This document shows, piece after piece, positions 61,306 to 64,000 of a stretch of DNA of 64,000 bases; the stretch's first letter is position 1; every line of letters starts with the position of its first letter. The stretch spans positions 1,811,501 through 1,875,500 of the forward strand of contig NZ_MTPW01000001.1 in NCBI RefSeq assembly GCF_002954765.1, written 5' to 3'. The notes beneath the pieces are model-generated. The model searched no databases and was not told the origin of the DNA. It worked only from the letters and a program-made list of their open reading frames with translations. The DNA comes from Nonlabens arenilitoris (GTDB lineage Bacteria; Bacteroidota; Bacteroidia; Flavobacteriales; Flavobacteriaceae). Position numbers and translations under genes: made by a program.

Positions 61306-62481
61306 ATGAAAAAAGTTTTTTTAGTATTTATCGCTTTGATTTTAGCGGTTCCTAGCATAAGTAACGCTCAAGATAACGATACAAGGGTGATAACCACCGC
61401 ATTACCATTTTTAAGAATTGCAGGAGATGCACGTGCTGCTGGTTTAGGTGACATGGGTGTTGCTACCAGTCCAGACGCTTGGTCTCAACAATGGAATCCT
61501 TCCAAATATGCATTTGGGTTACGTGAACATAAATTTGGTGTAGCTTATACTCCATATTTAGGTAATCTTGTAAATGACATAGCAATTGCACAGCTGGTAT
61601 ATGCAAATCGTATTAATGATAATAGTGCCTTTGCTGGAAGTTTGAGATATTTCAGTCTAGGAAGTATTACTTTAAGACAAGATCAAAATGATCCTGGTCG
61701 TGAGGAAAGCCCTAATGAATTTATCTTAGATGGAACTTATTCATTAAAACTGTCAGAGCAATTTGCACTTGCCGTAACAGGTCGCTTTTTACGTAGTGAT
61801 TTAAGAATACAAGGTGTAGATAGTGACGCTAGCGCAGCAAATAGTTTTGGAGTAGATATATCTGGTTATTATCAATCAGAAGAATTAGCTCTTGCAGATT
61901 TTAATGGTCGCTGGAGAGGTGGATTTAATATCTCTAATATAGGTCCTAAAGTATCATATGATGAAGGTGGTCAAGAGAATTTCATTCCTACTAATCTTGC
62001 ATTAGGTGGTGGATTTGATTTTATACTTAATGATGGTTTTAGTAAGATAGGTGTCACTGCCGAGGTGAATAAACTTCTTGTGCCTACGCCACCGATAAGA
62101 GAAGATGGAGATGAAAATAATAATGGAGTCTCTAGAGAGATTATATCAGGTCAAGATGATGATGTCACTTTTATCAACGGTATATTCCAATCCTTTGGTG
62201 ATGCGCCTGGAGGATTCAGTGAAGAACTAAGAGAATTTACTTGGGCATTAAGTGCAGAGTATACTTATGATGATAGTTTTGCATTACGTGCTGGATATTT
62301 TAATGAAGCAGATGACAAAGGAGCTCGTAAATTTCTTGCTATGGGAGCTGGATTTGAATTTTCTTCTATAGGAATCGATCTATCCTATTTATTCTCAACC
62401 AGTCGTGTAAGAAGTCCTTTAGAAGGTACACTTAGATTTGGCTTGACCTTCAATTTTGGAGACGAGTATACAGAATACTAG
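61306..62481 (+). CDS. porV: Type IX secretion outer-membrane protein PorV (LptO)
   Basis: 391 aa from the ATG at 61306. Signal peptide MKKVFLVFIALILAVPSISNAQ. FadL-like barrel with the PorV start PFLRIAGDARAAGLGDMGVAT, PDAWSQQWNPSKYAFG and the end LEGTLRFGLTFNFGDEYTEY. PorV carries T9SS cargo from the Sov translocon to PorU. Next to porU as in other Flavobacteriia. Confidence 0.94.
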   Translation: MKKVFLVFIALILAVPSISNAQDNDTRVITTALPFLRIAGDARAAGLGDMGVATSPDAWSQQWNPSKYAFGLREHKFGVAYTPYLGNLVNDIAIAQLVYANRINDNSAFAGSLRYFSLGSITLRQDQNDPGREESPNEFILDGTYSLKLSEQFALAVTGRFLRSDLRIQGVDSDASAANSFGVDISGYYQSEELALADFNGRWRGGFNISNIGPKVSYDEGGQENFIPTNLALGGGFDFILNDGFSKIGVTAEVNKLLVPTPPIREDGDENNNGVSREIISGQDDDVTFINGIFQSFGDAPGGFSEELREFTWALSAEYTYDDSFALRAGYFNEADDKGARKFLAMGAGFEFSSIGIDLSYLFSTSRVRSPLEGTLRFGLTFNFGDEYTEY

Positions 62482-62486
62482 ATCGC

Positions 62487-62969
62487 TTGAAAAAGATAGA
62501 AATACATACCACGCTAGAAGCTTATGATGATATGTCTGAGCTTGATGGCAACGTGCATTCATTAATGCAACAATCCATAACTGCACGTCACAATGCATAT
62601 GCGCCATATTCAAATTTTACAGTTGGCTGTGCAATTCTCTTAGAGAATGGTGAAGTCATAACTGGTAACAATCAAGAAAATGCAGCCTACCCGTCTGGAT
62701 TATGTGCAGAGCGTGTGGCTATCTATTCAGCAGGAGCGAAATTCCCTGGAGTGGCAATAAAAATGATGGCGCTAACAGCTAGTCCAGTAGATGATTCACT
62801 TACTATTCCAGTACCGCCATGTGGAGCTTGTAGACAGGCAATTGCAGAGTATGAGAATAGACAGCAAGATCCTATTCCTATTTATTTTATGGGAGCTTCA
62901 GGTACCGTTGTTAAGTCAGATTCACTAAAAGATTTACTGCCATTGATCTTTGATAAGAGCTATCTATAA
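62487..62969 (+). CDS. cdd: Cytidine deaminase
   Basis: 160 aa read from a TTG at 62487, 5 nt after porV; the first ATG (residue 16) would also leave the core intact. Zinc site: CAERVAIYSAG (Cys, Glu nearby) and PVPPCGACRQAIAEY. PYSNFTVGCAILLENGEVITGNNQENAAYPSGL is typical. It converts cytidine and deoxycytidine to uridines. Placed between porV and pdhA, a conserved order. Confidence 0.93.
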   Translation: MKKIEIHTTLEAYDDMSELDGNVHSLMQQSITARHNAYAPYSNFTVGCAILLENGEVITGNNQENAAYPSGLCAERVAIYSAGAKFPGVAIKMMALTASPVDDSLTIPVPPCGACRQAIAEYENRQQDPIPIYFMGASGTVVKSDSLKDLLPLIFDKSYL

Positions 62970-63074
62970 CGTTTTCGGACATTTTTAACCCTTCAATAGG
63001 TTTTTCATTACCCTTTTTTGGTCTATTTTTGCTTTCAGCTGTGAAAGTTAAGTAGTACTATTGTTGTATTAATT

Positions 63075-63090
63075 CGCTTTCGCGAAAGCG
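63075..63090. repeat. Dispersed palindrome, perfect 16 bp, intergenic
   Basis: In the 141-bp gap before pdhA, 20 nt upstream of its start codon; the only perfect copy outside a gene. As RNA it would fold into a short hairpin in the pdhA leader. Confidence 0.9.
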
Positions 63091-63110
63091 CACTTAAAAC
63101 AACCACTTAA

Positions 63111-64000
63111 ATGAAAAAAGTCACTAAAGACGTACTTCTCAATTGGTATGAGGAGATGCTTTTCTGGAGAAAGTTTGAAGATAAACTAGCACAAGTTTAC
63201 ATACAACAGAAAGTTCGTGGATTCCTTCACCTGTATAATGGACAAGAAGCAATTCTTGCCGGTTCTCTACACGCGATGGACCTTACTAAGGATAAAATGA
63301 TTACAGCATATCGTAATCACGTGCAACCTATAGGTATGGGAGTAGATCCTAAAAGAGTCATGGCAGAGCTTTATGGAAAAGCAACAGGAACATCTCAAGG
63401 TTTAGGTGGATCTATGCATATTTTTTCAAAAGAACACCGTTTCTATGGTGGTCATGGTATTGTAGGAGGACAAATTCCTCTAGGTGCTGGAATTGCTTTT
63501 GGAGATAAATATCATAACGTTGATGCTGTTACCTTAACCTTTTTTGGAGATGGAGCAGCCCGTCAAGGTTCCTTACATGAGGCATTCAATCTGGCTATGT
63601 TGTGGAATTTACCAGTAGTTTTCTGTGTTGAAAATAATGGATATGCGATGGGAACTAGTGTAGAAAGAACTGCAAATCATACTGATATTTGGAAATTAGG
63701 ATTAGGTTATGAAATGCCATGTGGTCCTGTGGATGCAATGGATCCAGAAAAAGTTGCAGAGGCTATGTCTGAAGCAATAGAAAGAGCTCGATCAGGTGGT
63801 GGACCGACTTTCCTAGAATTAAAGACCTATAGATATAGAGGTCACTCTATGAGTGACGCGCAACACTATCGTACTAAAGACGAAGTAGCAGAATATCAAA
63901 AAATAGATCCTATTACTCAAGTCAAAGATCGTTTAATGAAAGATCACGGTGTGAGTGAAGATGACATTAAAGTAATAGATAAGAGAGTGAAAGCACGTGT
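63111..64000 (+). CDS. pdhA: Pyruvate dehydrogenase E1 alpha subunit, 3' end cut by window
   Basis: 296 codons visible from the ATG at 63111; runs off the window end. Motifs of E1-alpha: YNGQEAILAGSLHAM, TAYRNHVQPIGMG, GGSMHIFSKEHRFYGGHGIVGGQIPLGAGIAF, the thiamine diphosphate motif GDGAARQGSLHEAFNLAMLWNLPVVFCVENN and phosphorylation-loop-like YRYRGHSMSD. It decarboxylates pyruvate as part of the PDH complex. The palindrome sits just upstream. Confidence 0.95.
   Translation, partial: MKKVTKDVLLNWYEEMLFWRKFEDKLAQVYIQQKVRGFLHLYNGQEAILAGSLHAMDLTKDKMITAYRNHVQPIGMGVDPKRVMAELYGKATGTSQGLGGSMHIFSKEHRFYGGHGIVGGQIPLGAGIAFGDKYHNVDAVTLTFFGDGAARQGSLHEAFNLAMLWNLPVVFCVENNGYAMGTSVERTANHTDIWKLGLGYEMPCGPVDAMDPEKVAEAMSEAIERARSGGGPTFLELKTYRYRGHSMSDAQHYRTKDEVAEYQKIDPITQVKDRLMKDHGVSEDDIKVIDKRVKAR

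Noticed and set aside
3011..63090. Palindromes as transposon ends, CRISPR repeats or terminators
   Set aside because: Copies are single, kilobases apart, mostly inside intact genes, not flanked by target duplications or T-runs.
1..64000. Insertion sequences, rRNA genes and CRISPR arrays
   Set aside because: None found: no transposase apart from the island recombinases, no rRNA-like conserved stretches, no regularly spaced repeats.

Overview
The window is core chromosome of a marine-type Flavobacteriaceae bacterium. Evidence: gliding and type IX secretion genes (gldJ, porU, porV), the porU-porV-cdd-pdhA and coaX-OMP-TPR-lptC-corC-ppiD gene orders, class II HMG-CoA reductase with a GHMP kinase (mevalonate route), TAnnTTTG-type -7 promoter boxes in place of -10 TATAAT, and few Shine-Dalgarno sequences. 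A 14-16 bp palindrome, GCTTTCGCGAAAGC, occurs ten times exactly and three times in degraded form. I associate it with the Nonlabens/Dokdonia branch, but that genus-level guess is weak.

Layout. 1-7.7 kb: peptidase E (cut by the window edge), two tandem paralogous secreted proteins, lipoproteins, an M1 aminopeptidase, TatA and a PAP2 phosphatase. 7.7-12.1 kb (minus): an O-methyltransferase, an ACMSD-like amidohydrolase with an SDR that lacks its Tyr/Lys pair, and a MacB-like permease. 12.3-20.3 kb (plus): purH, then the cell-shape operon mreB-mreC-mreD-PBP2-rodA and a LAS-type peptidase. 20.3-24.4 kb (minus): prc protease, OppC-like permease, nuclease. 24.5-29.4 kb (plus): surE, lpxB, NlpC/P60 lipoprotein, comEC. 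29.4-33.8 kb (minus): thioredoxin, POT peptide transporter and a dipeptidyl peptidase IV, an apparent peptide-use set. 33.9-36.7 kb (plus): mevalonate genes around a DinB-like protein. 36.8-44.4 kb (minus): one long envelope operon from coaX to ppiD. 54.2-64 kb: murF, gldJ, then porU, porV, cdd and pdhA (cut by the window end).

The accessory part is a 9.4-kb integrative element (about 44,620-54,067) inserted in the 3' end of tRNA-Phe. It is bounded by a 13-bp direct repeat of the tRNA end, with a tyrosine integrase just inside the left end and a small excisionase-like HTH protein just inside the right end. Its cargo is a single-chain type IIG restriction-modification enzyme, an Xre regulator divergent from a membrane protein with an operator-like inverted repeat between them, a two-gene pair whose sizes, order and topology recall lambda rexA-rexB, a small serine recombinase with repeated TGTATCA sites upstream, and an HTH protein with a C-terminal HUH/YxxK (Rep-like) nickase domain near three GTACA repeats spaced 10 bp apart. 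The element has no phage structural genes and looks like a defence-carrying satellite or small mobilisable island. It cut tRNA-Phe off from its old terminator and brought a replacement. The dispersed palindrome is absent from it.

Other points: murF is split by a missing base in a poly-A tract although the gene is essential, so a sequencing indel or a -1 slippage site should be tested.
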